Positions 6,877 to 15,339 are shown, counted from the first letter of the stretch. The stretch: 34,906 nt of DNA from Anoxybacillus pushchinoensis (GCF_900111795.1 NZ_FOJQ01000026.1:1-34906); one strand, 5' to 3'. Notes: generated by a model from the letters alone, not told the origin. Program-made: numbers and translations.

Positions 6877-7456
6877 TTGTTAAAATGAAACGAATGCTAG
6901 AAATGGCTGCCTCATGTTCAAGAGAGCGATGCGAAAGAAGAGTCAATAGTTGCTCATGGGTGTCGATTTTACTTTCTAGCTTTTTGACGATTTCATTTGT
7001 CTCAAGTACAGCTTGTTGGATAAGCATGAAGTCTGGCTTTGTTGCCATATTATCTTTGACTTCTTGCAGTTCCTGCCTTGTTGCCATATTATTTTTGATT
7101 TCTTGCAGTTCCTGCCTTGTTGCCATATTATTTTTGATTTCTTGCAGTTCCTGCCTTGTTGCCATATTATTTTTGACTTCTTGTAGTTCCTGCTTTGTTG
7201 CCATATTATTTTTGACTTCTTGTAGTTCCTGCTTTGTTGCCATATTATTTTTGACTTCTTGTAGTTCCTGCTTTGTTGCCATATGATCTTTGACTTTCTC
7301 AAGTTCTGCTTTGATTTCTTGCAGTTCCTGCTTTGTTGCCATATGATCTTTGACTTTCTCAAGTTCTGCTTTGATTTCTGCAAGTTCTTGCTTCGTTACC
7401 ATATTTGTTTCCATTTTTTCAAGCTTGTCCAAAATTTGTAGCAACGTACGCTCCAT
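6872..7456 (-). CDS. Coiled-coil protein with tandem 13-residue repeats
   Basis: A 194-residue, Glu/Lys-rich helical protein with no membrane segment. After an N-terminal helix (MERTLLQILDKLEKMETNM) come two 20-residue units (DHMATKQELQEIKAELEKVK type), then six near-identical 13-residue units (NNMATKQELQEVK with K/R and V/I swaps), then a non-repeated C-terminal helix with EIVKKLESKIDTHEQLL. The repeat length is 13 rather than 14 or 7, so a normal heptad would slip by one residue per unit. AAGGAGGG lies seven bases before the ATG. I cannot assign a function; a rod or spacer for self-assembly is a guess. Copy number could change in frame because the DNA unit is 39 bases. Confidence 0.7.
   Translation of the reverse strand: MERTLLQILDKLEKMETNMVTKQELAEIKAELEKVKDHMATKQELQEIKAELEKVKDHMATKQELQEVKNNMATKQELQEVKNNMATKQELQEVKNNMATRQELQEIKNNMATRQELQEIKNNMATRQELQEVKDNMATKPDFMLIQQAVLETNEIVKKLESKIDTHEQLLTLLSHRSLEHEAAISSIRFILTK
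7041..7400. repeat. 39-base tandem repeat array (with two 60-base variants)
   Basis: The segment starting GTTGCCATAT recurs at about 7041, 7080, 7119, 7158, 7197, 7236 and 7275 (39-base steps), then at 7335 and about 7395 (60-base steps). Units differ by only a few bases, indicating recent expansion inside the coiled-coil gene. Confidence 0.9.
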
Positions 7457-7690
7457 ATTTATATCCCTCCTTTCGTTTGGAAAAGTAGAAAGGGAAACAG
7501 CTATGTGGCATGTCGGGTGTTAAGAAGAGGTTTTGTTTGTGTGGTAGTGTAGGTGAAGACCGTTCCCCGATATCTATTATAAATCATAAAGACAGGGATC
7601 GGAATAAGAAAATATGCACTCTTTATTTTCATTTTCTCTATATATGATGTATTGTAGTAAGGAGATACGATGATGGGGTGACGAGCACAT

Positions 7691-8764
7691 ATGTTATGGA
7701 AAGAGGCGGAACAATTTATCACTTTATGTTATACAGAGTTAGGAAAAAACGATGATGAAATACATGAGCGGTTGCAACAAGTGAAACGAGAAATTGAACA
7801 AACCGGTACGTATAAACATACGTATGAAGAGCTTGAGCATGGGGCGCGCATGGCATGGCGCAACAGCAATCGGTGCATCGGGCGCCTGTTTTGGCAAACG
7901 CTTCATGTGTTTGATGCACGCACCATTGAACGGGAAGAAGATATAGCAGAGCGGCTATTTGACCATATCATGTTTGCGACAAATGGTGGGAAAATTCGGC
8001 CGACAATTACTATTTTTCGTCCTGAGCGTGTGCGTATTTGGAATCATCAGCTTATTCGCTATGCCGGATACGAGACAGAGCATGGGATCATCGGTGATTC
8101 ATCGTCCATTTCATTCACGAAAGCGTGTGAACAGCTAGGATGGAGAGGGGATCGAACGCACTTTGATATTTTACCTCTCGTTATTCAAGTTGATGGCCGA
8201 CCGCCGAAGTTATTCCCTATTCCAAAAGAGATTGTGCTTGAAGTGCCGATTGAGCATCCGACGCTTTCGTGGTTTCATGATCTACAGTTGAAGTGGTATG
8301 CGGTACCGATTATTTCGGATATGTGTTTAGAAATCGGGGGCATACGCTATACAGCGGCGCCATTTAACGGTTGGTATATGGGAACGGAAATTGGTGCGCG
8401 CAATTTTGCTGACGATTATCGATACAACATGCTTCCGAAAATTGCATCGTGCATGGGGCTCGATATGTCGAGGAACAGCACATTATGGAAAGATCAAGCG
8501 CTTGTCGAGTTAAATATCGCTGTTTTATATTCATACAAAAAAGCAGGGGTGAGCATAGTCGATCATCATACAGCTGCCCAGCAGTTTAAGCGTTTTGAAC
8601 AACAAGAACAAGAAGCAGGAAGAAAAGTAACGGGCAGTTGGACTTGGCTTATTCCACCACTATCCCCAGCGACGACGCACATTTTTCACCAATATTATGA
8701 TAATACAATTGTAAAACCGAATTATTTTTACCAAGAACGTCCTTATGAAAGGCACCGTCATTGA
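7691..8764 (+). CDS. nos: Nitric oxide synthase, oxygenase domain only
   Basis: At 357 residues this is the typical bacterial NOS: an oxygenase domain without a fused reductase. It makes NO and citrulline from arginine using heme and a pterin, with electrons from separate flavoproteins. The heme-thiolate motif [10 protein letters not shown] places the proximal Cys at position 62. The substrate-binding segment [21 protein letters not shown]-type carries the conserved Glu that holds the arginine guanidinium, and the C-terminal [20 protein letters not shown] is the family core. ATG 7691 has only a modest site (TGGGGTGA). It stands alone with its own terminator. B. subtilis YflM is the nearest well-known relative. 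Very confident. Confidence 0.97.
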   Translation: MLWKEAEQFITLCYTELGKNDDEIHERLQQVKREIEQTGTYKHTYEELEHGARMAWRNSNRCIGRLFWQTLHVFDARTIEREEDIAERLFDHIMFATNGGKIRPTITIFRPERVRIWNHQLIRYAGYETEHGIIGDSSSISFTKACEQLGWRGDRTHFDILPLVIQVDGRPPKLFPIPKEIVLEVPIEHPTLSWFHDLQLKWYAVPIISDMCLEIGGIRYTAAPFNGWYMGTEIGARNFADDYRYNMLPKIASCMGLDMSRNSTLWKDQALVELNIAVLYSYKKAGVSIVDHHTAAQQFKRFEQQEQEAGRKVTGSWTWLIPPLSPATTHIFHQYYDNTIVKPNYFYQERPYERHRH

Positions 8765-8778
8765 TGCGGTGTTTTTTA
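8753..8778 (+). terminator. Terminator of nos
   Basis: CACCG pairs with CGGTG around a small inner CAT/ATG pairing, followed by TTTTTT. The nos stop codon lies in the loop. Confidence 0.75.
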
Positions 8779-8869
8779 TATGAATATATTCCTAATTTTC
8801 AGAATAATACTTACTATATTCTTATTTTTTTGATATAGTTATAGAAAAAAGAAGAAGGGGGAAGGTTGT

Positions 8870-10351
8870 GTGGATTTCATCGAGCAACTCAAAATGGAAG
8901 AACTGAGGAAGAAAAATTTTTTCTTGTTTCTTATTTACACGTTTAGTGCAGTAACAGGTGTAGTCGGGCTTATTTTGATTGGAGAGAGAGTAGAGAAGGC
9001 CGCCATCTATGGAGGAAGTTTGGGTCTGAATGTATGCGTTTATGTAGCTTTAAGAAAAATGAAAAAGTACGAGCTGATTTACCCATACTTTATTATTTTT
9101 ATATTATTTTTGGCCACTTTAGTCAGTCTGTTTACGACTGGAGGGAGCTTAGGAACAATTGCCCTTGCTTTTTGTTTAGTTGTGTTGTCAGTTTTACATC
9201 TAAATCGTACACTGTTTATTACAGGCATTTTACTTGGGGGAATCATTTTAGTTATTAGTGTACTCGTTCCTTCCCCTTTTCAACAAGTGTTTCAAAAAAC
9301 AGGACATACGGTGTTTATTGTTTATGTGATGATCGGTATCGCGCTTTCTGTGCTGCTATATCTAAGCCGCAAGCAGTTTCATCAACTTGTTGAACACGTT
9401 GGGCAGGCGCACGAGGAAAAAGAAAAACAAACAGCAAGAAGACATGAGCTCGAACAACAAGTAAAGCATATTATTGAAAACGTCGAACATATTCACCAAA
9501 AAGTACTTCAAAATGTGCAAGCGCAAGAAGAAATGAAAGAAGCGATTCGTCAAGCTGCGGTAGCGGGTCAGGCGCAAAGTGAACAAGTCATCGATATACA
9601 CAATGAAGTAGCGGAAGCGAAAGCGATGGGTGAGCAAATTTATGAAACGTCTAAACAATTAAAGGAGCATTCCTCGCAATCGAGCGAGATGGCGCAAGCG
9701 GGCATACAAAAAATGCATTTGTTATTGATGCATACAGAAAAGTTTCGCGAAGTCATTCATGCCACAAGGGCAACATTAAATGCGTTAACGAGCAAAATTG
9801 CGAGTACAAATGAGTTAACAAAAAAAATTAATCAAATTACAAATCAGACGAACTTATTGGCATTAAATGCGACAATCGAGGCAGCACGCGCAGGGGAATA
9901 TGGAAAAGGATTTGCGGTTGTCGCTGAAGAAATTCGCAAGCTAGCTGTGTTGACGGAGGAGACGACACAACAAATCGTTCACAATTTGTCAGAAGTGAAT
10001 GAAAGCAATAATGAGTTGCTGGAGCGGATGGATGAAACGAGCGAACAACTGACAAAAAATGAGACGTTGACAAGTGAAGTCAACGCTTACTTCGAAAAGC
10101 TATATCAATCGCTAACTTACTTACAAGAGCAGCTATCACACTTTTTTATCATTAGCGAAAAGTTAGAGAAACAAGGAGAAAAAATGGACCGTTCCATCAG
10201 CGATTTTTCAGTTTTCATTCAACAATCAAGCGCTTCGCTTGAAGAGGTGAGTGCAACAGTAGAACATTTAAAAGATGCGAATGAACAAATGGCAGCGTAT
10301 GTAACAGAAACAGCCCATCGTGCCGCGGCCATTCAACAACAAATGATATAA
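8870..10351 (+). CDS. Methyl-accepting chemotaxis protein with multi-helix membrane anchor
   Basis: A 493-residue receptor. Residues about 17-165 form five or six closely spaced membrane helices with almost no external loop, so there is no periplasmic ligand domain. Residues about 175-493 are a long helical signalling domain with the MCP tip [20 protein letters not shown] followed by [10 protein letters not shown], which contacts CheA/CheW. No HAMP domain is evident. Such receptors often sense the membrane or internal state, but the signal is unknown. The start is GTG 8870, with GAAGGGGGAAGG upstream. It is monocistronic. The MCP assignment is firm. Confidence 0.93.
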   Translation: MDFIEQLKMEELRKKNFFLFLIYTFSAVTGVVGLILIGERVEKAAIYGGSLGLNVCVYVALRKMKKYELIYPYFIIFILFLATLVSLFTTGGSLGTIALAFCLVVLSVLHLNRTLFITGILLGGIILVISVLVPSPFQQVFQKTGHTVFIVYVMIGIALSVLLYLSRKQFHQLVEHVGQAHEEKEKQTARRHELEQQVKHIIENVEHIHQKVLQNVQAQEEMKEAIRQAAVAGQAQSEQVIDIHNEVAEAKAMGEQIYETSKQLKEHSSQSSEMAQAGIQKMHLLLMHTEKFREVIHATRATLNALTSKIASTNELTKKINQITNQTNLLALNATIEAARAGEYGKGFAVVAEEIRKLAVLTEETTQQIVHNLSEVNESNNELLERMDETSEQLTKNETLTSEVNAYFEKLYQSLTYLQEQLSHFFIISEKLEKQGEKMDRSISDFSVFIQQSSASLEEVSATVEHLKDANEQMAAYVTETAHRAAAIQQQMI

Positions 10352-10431
10352 ACAAAAAGCACCTCCATCATCCCCATGTTACATACATTATATATCGGAA
10401 AAATGCGGGGAAAATGAAAAAATCATGAAAA

Positions 10432-10455
10432 AAAGCAGGGAACATTCCCTGCTTT
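10432..10455 (-). terminator. Terminator between the MCP gene and the NlpC/P60 gene
   Basis: AAAGCAGGGA pairs perfectly with TCCCTGCTTT around ACAT. On the minus strand it is followed by seven T, so it mainly ends the NlpC/P60 transcript, but it could also serve the convergent MCP gene. Confidence 0.85.
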
Positions 10456-10460
10456 ACTGT

Positions 10461-10508
10461 CGAGAGCAAGCACTCCGCGTCGAAAAGACGTTCGGCATGA
10501 AGTGCTCG
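10461..10508 (-). repeat. Long imperfect hairpin after the NlpC/P60 stop
   Basis: Nested complementary arms CGAG/CTCG, AGCACT/AGTGCT, CCG/CGG and CGTC/GACG close on a GAAAA loop. It lies between the stop codon and the terminator and has no T run, so it may protect the mRNA 3' end. Confidence 0.45.
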
Positions 10509-10516
10509 CCTTCGCA

Positions 10517-10963
10517 TTATAATCGTTTAGCGCCAACAAAACGTTGTTTCCAGTAAGATTGGTGAATCGAGTCTACTTTAACTCCTTTGTACGTAGCATG
10601 AATCATACGATTTTTTCCAATATAAATGGCAACGTGTGAGATTCCTTTATGTTTCGATGTTTTGAAAAATAGTAAGTCTCCCGGTGCTAATTGGTTCAGA
10701 GAAACAGGACGCCCTTTCGTATACATCGCGCTAGAAGAACGTGGAAGCGATACGCCTATTTTTTTATATGTATAGCTAACAAAACCAGAGCAGTCAAATC
10801 CTTTCGGTGTCGTTCCTCCTGTACGATACGGTGTGCCAATAACTTTATGTGCTTCAGCGATAAGCGTTTTAGCTGAGAAGGCAGCTTCTGTTTTGAAAGG
10901 GTTTGCAAAAAACGTGAAACATAGCAACATGAAGAGAGCGGTAGTGACTAGAACTTTTTTCAT
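10517..10963 (-). CDS. Secreted NlpC/P60 cell-wall endopeptidase
   Basis: 148 residues: a signal peptide (MKKVLVTTALFMLLCFTFFA, cleavage probably near TEAAF) then a single NlpC/P60 domain. The catalytic Cys58 is in GFDCSGFVSYTYKKIG and the catalytic His in KGISHVAIYIGKNRMIHAT. These enzymes cut D-Glu to diamino-acid bonds in peptidoglycan stem peptides. There are no LysM or SH3 wall-binding repeats, so this is a minimal hydrolase. ATG 10963 is preferred over the in-frame start five codons upstream because TGGAGGT precedes it by seven bases. An extended -10 and a WalR-type box upstream suggest control by the cell-wall stress system WalRK. Confidence 0.93.
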   Translation of the reverse strand: MKKVLVTTALFMLLCFTFFANPFKTEAAFSAKTLIAEAHKVIGTPYRTGGTTPKGFDCSGFVSYTYKKIGVSLPRSSSAMYTKGRPVSLNQLAPGDLLFFKTSKHKGISHVAIYIGKNRMIHATYKGVKVDSIHQSYWKQRFVGAKRL

Positions 10964-11002
10964 TGCTTGAACCTCCAAAAGACTTGTTCCATGGACGAGT
11001 AC

Positions 11003-11011
11003 ATTATAGCA
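11003..11011 (-). promoter_or_regulatory. Extended -10 promoter of the NlpC/P60 gene
   Basis: On the minus strand TGCTATAAT, a perfect extended -10, lies about 40 bases before the start codon. No good -35 is visible, as expected for an activator-dependent or extended -10 promoter. Confidence 0.55.
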
Positions 11012-11051
11012 AAAAAGATGTCGAAAAATTGTTACATAGCCATTAAATTAT

Positions 11052-11068
11052 GTTACAAATACATTACA
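11052..11068 (-). promoter_or_regulatory. WalR (YycF) box
   Basis: The minus strand reads TGTAAT-GTATT-TGTAAC, an exact match to the WalR direct repeat TGTWAH-N5-TGTWAH. A further TGTAAC half-site lies at 11036-11031, about two helical turns closer to the promoter. It is upstream of an NlpC/P60 hydrolase, a classic WalR target type. Confidence 0.6.
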
Positions 11069-11188
11069 ACGATCGGTTTTTGTAAAAATAGAGAGAGAAT
11101 TTAACATATATGTCGGAATACAAAAGTTGAATGTAGACGAGCTTCGCGGTAAGATAGGGGAGAAGTACATTGAAAAAGGGGAACTGTA

Positions 11189-11878
11189 ATGGGTGATTGG
11201 ATCATTTCGTCAGAAGCGATTGTCGCTTTGTTAAAAATTATTGCGATCGATATTATTTTATCCGGGGATAACGCCATTGTGATTGCGATGGCTACACGTC
11301 GGTTGCCAGAAAAACAACGCAATCGAGCCATTTTATTTGGTACAGCTGGAGCGGTTATTTTACGCGTATTATTTGCCGCAGTCATTGTATTGTTATTACA
11401 AATTCCGTTCGTCCATCTTGCCGGGGGATTATTGTTGCTTTGGATTGCATATAAAGTGTTAATTAACGAGGAAGAGGAAGCAAATGTACAAGCGGCAGAT
11501 CGGTTATGGAAAGCCGTTTGGACCATTATCGTTGCCGATGCTATCATGAGTTTAGATAACGTCGTTGCGATTGCTGGTGCATCTGGTGGGCATATTGGCA
11601 TGATTGCTTTTGGTGTCGCGATCAGCATTCCGATTATGATTTTCGGATCAAAGGCCATTGTGTTGGCGATGGAAAAATATAAGTGGATTCCGTACGTTGG
11701 CTCAGGTATTTTAGCATGGACAGCAGGGGAAATGTTATTAAAGGATGAACAGTTACAAAAATGGATCGCTGTTTCACATGGTTCGCAATCGCTCGTATTT
11801 CTTATTGTTGTCACCGCATTGATTTTACTAGCGGGCTATGTGAAAAATAAAAAGATCGATAAGCGAAAAATAGCATAA
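11189..11878 (+). CDS. TerC-family membrane protein (YjbE type)
   Basis: A 229-residue membrane protein with about seven helices and the TerC acidic motifs IAIDIILSGDNAIVIAMATR near residue 20 and VADAIMSLDNVVAIAGASGG near residue 113. It matches the shorter YjbE branch rather than the YceF/YkoY branch at 710-1486. Family members move Mn2+ or support metal loading of exported enzymes; its exact role is not predictable here. ATG 11189 has AAAAGGGG seven bases upstream. I see no yybP-ykoY aptamer in the 200-base leader. The divergent WalR box could also affect it, but is placed for the other gene. Confidence 0.9.
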   Translation: MGDWIISSEAIVALLKIIAIDIILSGDNAIVIAMATRRLPEKQRNRAILFGTAGAVILRVLFAAVIVLLLQIPFVHLAGGLLLLWIAYKVLINEEEEANVQAADRLWKAVWTIIVADAIMSLDNVVAIAGASGGHIGMIAFGVAISIPIMIFGSKAIVLAMEKYKWIPYVGSGILAWTAGEMLLKDEQLQKWIAVSHGSQSLVFLIVVTALILLAGYVKNKKIDKRKIA

Positions 11879-11973
11879 AAAATTTCATGCATGCACGTAT
11901 AAAATCAAAAATAACGGTCATAATGGATAATGCTAAGTGTATTCCCCCGATCCCCCTGTGAATATACTTGAAA

Positions 11974-12009
11974 GGGCTATCTCCGTAACGAGATAGCCCG
12001 ATTTTTTTA
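11974..12009 (+). terminator. Terminator shared by convergent genes
   Basis: GGGCTATCTC pairs perfectly with GAGATAGCCC around CGTAAC, followed by seven T on the plus strand. The convergent CoA-disulfide reductase gene ends at its edge. Confidence 0.85.
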
Positions 12010-14442
12010 AATAAACAAGTTTAATCCTGCTTCTTCAGCATCTCCTAAATATGTTGCGACGCCACCAATTTCGATTCCGTCAATTAATTCTTCCTTTTTA
12101 ATGCCCATAATGTCCATTGACATTGAACAAGCGACGAGTTTAACACCTGCAGCCATCGCATTTTTCATTAACGTTTCAATATCGTCTACGTGTTTCTTTT
12201 CCATCACGTATTGAATCATTTTTGGTCCCATGCCTGCCATGTTCATTTTTGATAACGGGAGGTCATGAACACCTTTTGGCATCATCATACCGAACATTTT
12301 TTCAAGCATATCTTTTTGCACTGGAGGGGCATCTTTTTTTCGTAAAATATTTAGCCCCCAGAACGTAAAGAACATTGTCACTTTTTTCCCCATTGCAGCA
12401 GCGCCAGATGCGATAATAAACGAGGCGATTGCTTTATCTAAATCGCCGCTAAACACAACAAGCGTTGCGCCGTCTTTTTTCGTTTCTTTTTCAGGGGAAG
12501 CAGTTGTTTTTGTTCCTTTTTGAATGTATGCGACAAACATTTTATTTTCGAACGTCGTTTTTAACAGCGTATTGCCTGTTTTTTTGCACCATGATTGAAT
12601 GTCGCGCGCAAAGCCTGGATCCGTCGCTTTCACTTCTAGCACATCGCCGTCTTTTAGCTGTTCCATCGCTTGATATACTTTCATAATCGGCCCAGGGCAT
12701 TGGAGTCCACATGCATCTAATGTGGTTGTTGCTTGAACATGCATGACGTCACCACTCTCCAATGGTTTTTCTTCTTCCTTTTGCTGTTCGTGTTGTTCAC
12801 CATAAACGGCTGCGTATGTTTTATACCCACCGTCTAAGTTTTTCACACGGAAGCCATGTTGAGACAATATGCGTGCGGCTAAGTAACCGCGTAATCCAAC
12901 TTGACAATAAACGTAGATCGTTTCATCTTTAGGAAGCTCATGAAGTCGCTTGCGCAATTGTCCGAGTGGGATGTTGATCGAGTTTGGGATAAAGCCCATA
13001 TCGCGTTCGACTTCTTCACGCACATCCACAAAACACGCCCCGTTTTTGATTAATTCATTCACCTCATGCCATTGAATTGTTTCGACCATATTTTCAATGA
13101 TATTCGTTGCTACATATCCTGCCATATTGACCGGGTCTTTGGCAGATGAATATGGCGGTGCGTAAGCTAATTCTAAATCTGGTAAATCAAATACAGTCAT
13201 TCCACCTTTAATCGCTGTGGCCATGACGTCAATTCGTTTATCGACACCGTCGTAACCAACTGCTTGAGCACCGAAAATGCGCCCTGTTTTTCGATCAAAT
13301 AACAATTTTAATGCAATCGGAAACGCTCCTGGATAGTAGCTTGCATGTGAATTTGGATGGATGTGCAACGCTTCGTATTGTATGCCAAGACGCTGTAACG
13401 TTTTTTCGTTGTTTCCTGTCGCTGCAACCGTCATATCGAATACTTTGGCGATTGCTGTGCCGAGCGTTCCGTTGTAGCGTACGTTTCGACCGTTAATATG
13501 GTCGGCAACGATTCGTCCTTGTCGATTCGCTGGCCAAGCGAGCGGAATGTGGGTCGGTTGACCGTTAATGTAGTCGATCACTTCAATGGCATCACCGATA
13601 GCATAGATTGAAGGGTCGGATGTTTGTAAGCATTCATTCACTTGGATGCCGCCACGTTCGCCAATAGCTAAACCCGCTTGTTTTGCTAGCTCGTTTTCTG
13701 GTTTTACACCGATAGCTAAGACGACCATATCCGCTTCAAGTGTTGTTCCGCTTTGTAGGCGAACGATTTTTCCTTGTTGTTCAAATGCTGCCACCCCATC
13801 TTCTAAAATGAGGCGTACCCCTTTATCTTTTATATGTTGATGAAGAATGGCTGCCATTTCGTAGTCGACGGGCGCCATAATTTGTTTCGCCATTTCAACA
13901 AGCGTCACGTCTATGCCACGTTCCCATAAATTTTCAACCATTTCTACCCCGATAAACCCGCCGCCGATGACAACAGCTTTTTTCGGTTTCTTTTCATCGA
14001 CATGCGCTTTGATTCGGTCGGTATCTGGAATGTTGCGCAATGTAAATACGTTGCTTGCTTCTTCAATGCCCGGAATATTTGGCTTGATTGGGCTTGCCCC
14101 CGGTGATAAAACAAGATAGTCGTAGCTTTCTTCGTACGTTTCTCCAGTTGGTAAATGTTTTACAGTTACCGTTTTCTGTTCACGGTTAATCGCGATCACT
14201 TCGCTTTGAATGCGAATGTCGAGATTAAATTTTTCCGACATGCTTTCAACTGTTTGGACAAGTAGCGCATCGCGTTCTGCAATGGCTCCACCGATGTAAT
14301 ACGGAAGACCACAGTTTGCAAATGAAATATATTCTCCACGTTCAAACATAATGATTTCTGCCTGTTCATCTAAACGACGTAAGCGAGCAGCTGTTGTTGC
14401 GCCACCAGCTACACCACCGACAATTACGATTTTTTTGCTCAT
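12007..14442 (-). CDS. CoA-disulfide reductase / rhodanese / TusA / DsrE fusion protein
   Basis: An 811-residue, four-part cytoplasmic sulfur-redox protein. Residues 1-445 are an FAD/NAD(P)H disulfide reductase (VGGVAGGATTAARLRR; second nucleotide fold VVIGGGFIGVEM; AIGDAIEV) with the single redox Cys44 in SFANCGLPYYIGG, as in CoA-disulfide and NADH-dependent persulfide reductases. Residues about 455-545 are a rhodanese domain with Cys513 (YVYCQVGLRG). Residues about 572-643 are TusA with Cys578 and Cys582 (LDACGLQCPGP). Residues about 658-811 are a DsrE/DrsE-like domain with Cys772. The chain suggests sulfane-sulfur transfer between domains and reduction at the flavin. AAGGAGG precedes the ATG. 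The promoter region carries Rex/Fnr-like palindromes. Physiological substrate is inferred. Confidence 0.93.
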   Translation of the reverse strand: MSKKIVIVGGVAGGATTAARLRRLDEQAEIIMFERGEYISFANCGLPYYIGGAIAERDALLVQTVESMSEKFNLDIRIQSEVIAINREQKTVTVKHLPTGETYEESYDYLVLSPGASPIKPNIPGIEEASNVFTLRNIPDTDRIKAHVDEKKPKKAVVIGGGFIGVEMVENLWERGIDVTLVEMAKQIMAPVDYEMAAILHQHIKDKGVRLILEDGVAAFEQQGKIVRLQSGTTLEADMVVLAIGVKPENELAKQAGLAIGERGGIQVNECLQTSDPSIYAIGDAIEVIDYINGQPTHIPLAWPANRQGRIVADHINGRNVRYNGTLGTAIAKVFDMTVAATGNNEKTLQRLGIQYEALHIHPNSHASYYPGAFPIALKLLFDRKTGRIFGAQAVGYDGVDKRIDVMATAIKGGMTVFDLPDLELAYAPPYSSAKDPVNMAGYVATNIIENMVETIQWHEVNELIKNGACFVDVREEVERDMGFIPNSINIPLGQLRKRLHELPKDETIYVYCQVGLRGYLAARILSQHGFRVKNLDGGYKTYAAVYGEQHEQQKEEEKPLESGDVMHVQATTTLDACGLQCPGPIMKVYQAMEQLKDGDVLEVKATDPGFARDIQSWCKKTGNTLLKTTFENKMFVAYIQKGTKTTASPEKETKKDGATLVVFSGDLDKAIASFIIASGAAAMGKKVTMFFTFWGLNILRKKDAPPVQKDMLEKMFGMMMPKGVHDLPLSKMNMAGMGPKMIQYVMEKKHVDDIETLMKNAMAAGVKLVACSMSMDIMGIKKEELIDGIEIGGVATYLGDAEEAGLNLFI

Positions 14443-14460
14443 ATTGATCAGCCTCCTTAC

Positions 14461-14480
14461 ATTGTGAATTGTATCACAAT
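14461..14480. promoter_or_regulatory. Fnr/Rex-like operator 1
   Basis: ATTGTGA-ATTGTA-TCACAAT is a perfect 7+7 inverted repeat. It matches the Bacillus Fnr/CRP form TGTGA-N6-TCACA exactly, and the Rex form TTGTGAA-N4-TTCACAA with one mismatch. It begins 19 bases before the CoA-disulfide reductase ATG and overlaps the start point expected from TATAAT at 14490-14485 (minus), which fits repression. Confidence 0.6.
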
Positions 14481-14524
14481 AAAAATTATAGATAAAGGGG
14501 TATATGTATTTGTTTGTGACAAAT

Positions 14525-14542
14525 ATGTGAAAGTTTTCACGT
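14525..14542. promoter_or_regulatory. Fnr/Rex-like operator 2
   Basis: ATGTGAAAGTTTTCACGT contains GTGAA-N4-TTCAC, the Rex core, with no mismatch, and TGTGA-N6-TCACG. Its centre is 63 bases, six helical turns, from operator 1, between the two divergent genes. Confidence 0.5.
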
Positions 14543-14622
14543 TACAACATGATTGTATGTTTACTAAAGACGCTTGTATAATTTTATTGAAGAGAAAAAC
14601 TTGCACAAGGGTGGGAAGAAAT

Positions 14623-15339
14623 ATGCATCCAAGTGTAACGTTTTTAAACTTCGACCATACGTATACGTGGCAACGAAATCTTCTTCGTTTTCCTCATGAG
14701 TGGATCGATATGTATGACATTAAAGGAACGAATTTATATTGTGATGATCAAGCCATTCGAGAAATTGAAAGCCGTCTTACTCGTCGCTACACGAGAGGGA
14801 TTACGTTTATCGGGAGCGGCAATTATCATTATGTTTCGTACATGTTGCTTAAGCAGTTTCATGAGCCGTTTACGCTCGTATTGTTTGATCATCATACAGA
14901 TATGAATGAGCAAACGTTGTTTCCACTTCTTTCATGTGGCTCATGGGTATCATATGCCCAAAAACACGTTCCAACATTAAAACACGTTGTCATCATCGGT
15001 TCAGCAGCTTCACAATCATCTTCACATGTGACGATTTTTCCAAAAAGCGATTTGATGTATGCACCAACGGCGATTATGCGCGCCATTCCGACAAAACATG
15101 TATACATTAGCATTGATAAAGATGTGCTTCGCAAACAAGACGCGCAGACGAACTGGGATCAAGGAACGATGGCATTACACACGCTTGTAACCTATATTGA
15201 ACATCTTTTTCAGTCCAAACATGTGCTTGGTGTTGATATATGCGGTGAAGACCGTTCGTTTTGTGCAAAAAATGAACAAGCGAACGAAACGATTATACGT
15301 GCATGTTTCAAACATATGCCTGTGTCCTCCGCATCGTAA
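14623..15339 (+). CDS. Arginase/ureohydrolase-fold protein
   Basis: A 238-residue protein with a recognisable but divergent arginase metal site: LVLFDHHTDMN (family DAHxD), YISIDKDVLRKQDAQTNWDQG (family SxDxDxxDP) and an upstream GSGNYHY near where the first metal His lies. The final VLGVDICGED matches the family's late Asp/Glu segment. Dinuclear Mn hydrolases of this fold act on guanidino or amide C-N bonds (arginine, agmatine, formimidoglutamate), but substrate residues do not point to one. The frame is open further upstream, but ATG 14623, with GGGAAG before it, avoids running through the operators. It lies between a redox gene and feoAB. Fold fairly sure; function unknown. Confidence 0.75.
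   Translation: MHPSVTFLNFDHTYTWQRNLLRFPHEWIDMYDIKGTNLYCDDQAIREIESRLTRRYTRGITFIGSGNYHYVSYMLLKQFHEPFTLVLFDHHTDMNEQTLFPLLSCGSWVSYAQKHVPTLKHVVIIGSAASQSSSHVTIFPKSDLMYAPTAIMRAIPTKHVYISIDKDVLRKQDAQTNWDQGTMALHTLVTYIEHLFQSKHVLGVDICGEDRSFCAKNEQANETIIRACFKHMPVSSAS

Noticed and set aside
7041-7400. CRISPR-like array
   Set aside because: The repeats are directly tandem with no unique spacers and lie in frame inside a protein gene.
7501-7722. Minus-strand 73-codon ORF before nos
   Set aside because: Overlaps the nos start, has no ribosome site and no recognisable protein character.
10979-11188. yybP-ykoY riboswitch before the second TerC gene
   Set aside because: None of the conserved aptamer elements found at 343-460 recurs here.
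11101-11814. 237-codon ORF opposite the second TerC gene
   Set aside because: Antisense shadow; its composition is typical of reverse reading of a membrane protein gene.
14464-14622. 53-residue N-terminal extension of the arginase-fold protein
   Set aside because: It would translate the operator region, has no ribosome site and is unlike the family N-terminus.
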